DNA from: Candidatus Methylomirabilota bacterium
GTDB taxonomy: Bacteria > Methylomirabilota > Methylomirabilia > Rokubacteriales > CSP1-6
DNA length: 41,968 nucleotides
Assembly (NCBI GenBank): GCA_036002485.1
Contig: DASYTI010000075.1
Span: forward strand, 1 to 41,968
Direction: 5' to 3'
Below are positions 41,867 through 41,968 of this stretch, one piece after another. Positions within the stretch are counted from its first letter, which is position 1; every line of letters starts with the position of its first letter. A model generated the notes under the pieces. The model made no database searches and was not told the DNA's origin. It saw nothing but the letters and a program-made list of their open reading frames with translations. A program made the translations under genes and the position numbers.

Positions 41867-41933
41867 CCGTACCGCCGCTCCTCGCTCTCCGCCTCACGTT
41901 CCAGGGAGCACGTCCCGGGGAGGTTGTTCAAGC

Positions 41934-41968
41934 ATGGCCATCAAGCAAGTTGGCGTCATCGGCTGCGG
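41934..41968 (+). CDS. 3-hydroxyacyl-CoA dehydrogenase-like protein, N-terminal fragment
   Basis: Only MAIKQVGVIGCG is present before the window ends. The start of a Rossmann NAD-binding fold (V-G-V-I-G-x-G) with this exact style is typical of 3-hydroxybutyryl-CoA dehydrogenases. GGGGAGG lies about ten bases upstream of the ATG. Other NAD-dependent dehydrogenases remain possible. Confidence 0.5.
   Translation, partial: MAIKQVGVIGC

Overview
The window is G+C-rich DNA, mostly protein-coding. Genes are packed head to tail, with many GTGA/ATGA stop-start overlaps and frequent GTG, TTG and possibly CTG starts. An outer-membrane barrel, lipoproteins, a Tat-type signal and a Pel-type export system all point to a Gram-negative (diderm) cell. 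Gene content and style (OPT transporter, many SDRs, NUDIX, GAF-rich kinase, CoA metabolism) suggest an uncultivated soil or subsurface lineage of the Rokubacteria/Methylomirabilota kind. That placement is an inference from protein flavour, because no rRNA or tRNA gene was recognised.

Layout. 1-9.6 kb is a housekeeping/accessory mixture: the tail of an OPT transporter, a small lipoprotein, a secreted aspartic protease, a glutamine synthetase-like ligase, two SDRs, RecQ, a DUF2059 protein, a NUDIX hydrolase and a HAD phosphatase. 9.7-15.5 kb holds a very large multi-GAF hybrid histidine kinase, overlapped by a receiver-PP2C (RsbU-type) phosphatase. 15.5-19.1 kb is a disturbed segment with intergenic repeats, gene relics and small ORFs. 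It also holds a CMD/AhpD-like gene whose redox motif reads C-P-F-UGA; a hairpin follows at the right distance for a bacterial SECIS element, so this is a probable selenoprotein. 19.2-38.6 kb is one long co-directional run: glmS, an RsbW-like kinase, an RsbV-like STAS protein, a complete Pel polysaccharide set, then an ABC importer (fused permease and ATPase) with an MFS protein between its genes. 38.6-42 kb has rhodanese, enoyl-CoA hydratase, HAD, apt, a small secreted protein and the start of a 3-hydroxyacyl-CoA dehydrogenase.

How the genes may work together. GlmS supplies glucosamine-6-phosphate, the source of the UDP-amino sugars from which Pel is built. PelF polymerises; PelD/E/G form the inner-membrane synthase and transport complex; two separate proteins carry the hydrolase and deacetylase halves of PelA; two further proteins carry the TPR and barrel halves of PelB; PelC is the outer-membrane lipoprotein. 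PelD keeps a c-di-GMP-binding RxxD site beside a degenerate GGDEF motif. The RsbU-type phosphatase lies upstream and the RsbW/RsbV pair sits inside the glmS-pel run, so a partner-switching pathway, fed by the GAF kinase, may control the matrix locus. That control link is inference from gene order.

Three repeat families structure the intergenic DNA: a ~190-bp element present in two inverted copies (15.5 and 21.9 kb), the second running into the 5' end of pelA; a modular GAGCTGAGACGCT / GGCGAGGCGAGGGCTGA repeat lying directly before three gene starts; and a ~127-bp palindrome at 6.6 kb. No CRISPR array, transposase, tRNA or rRNA was recognised.
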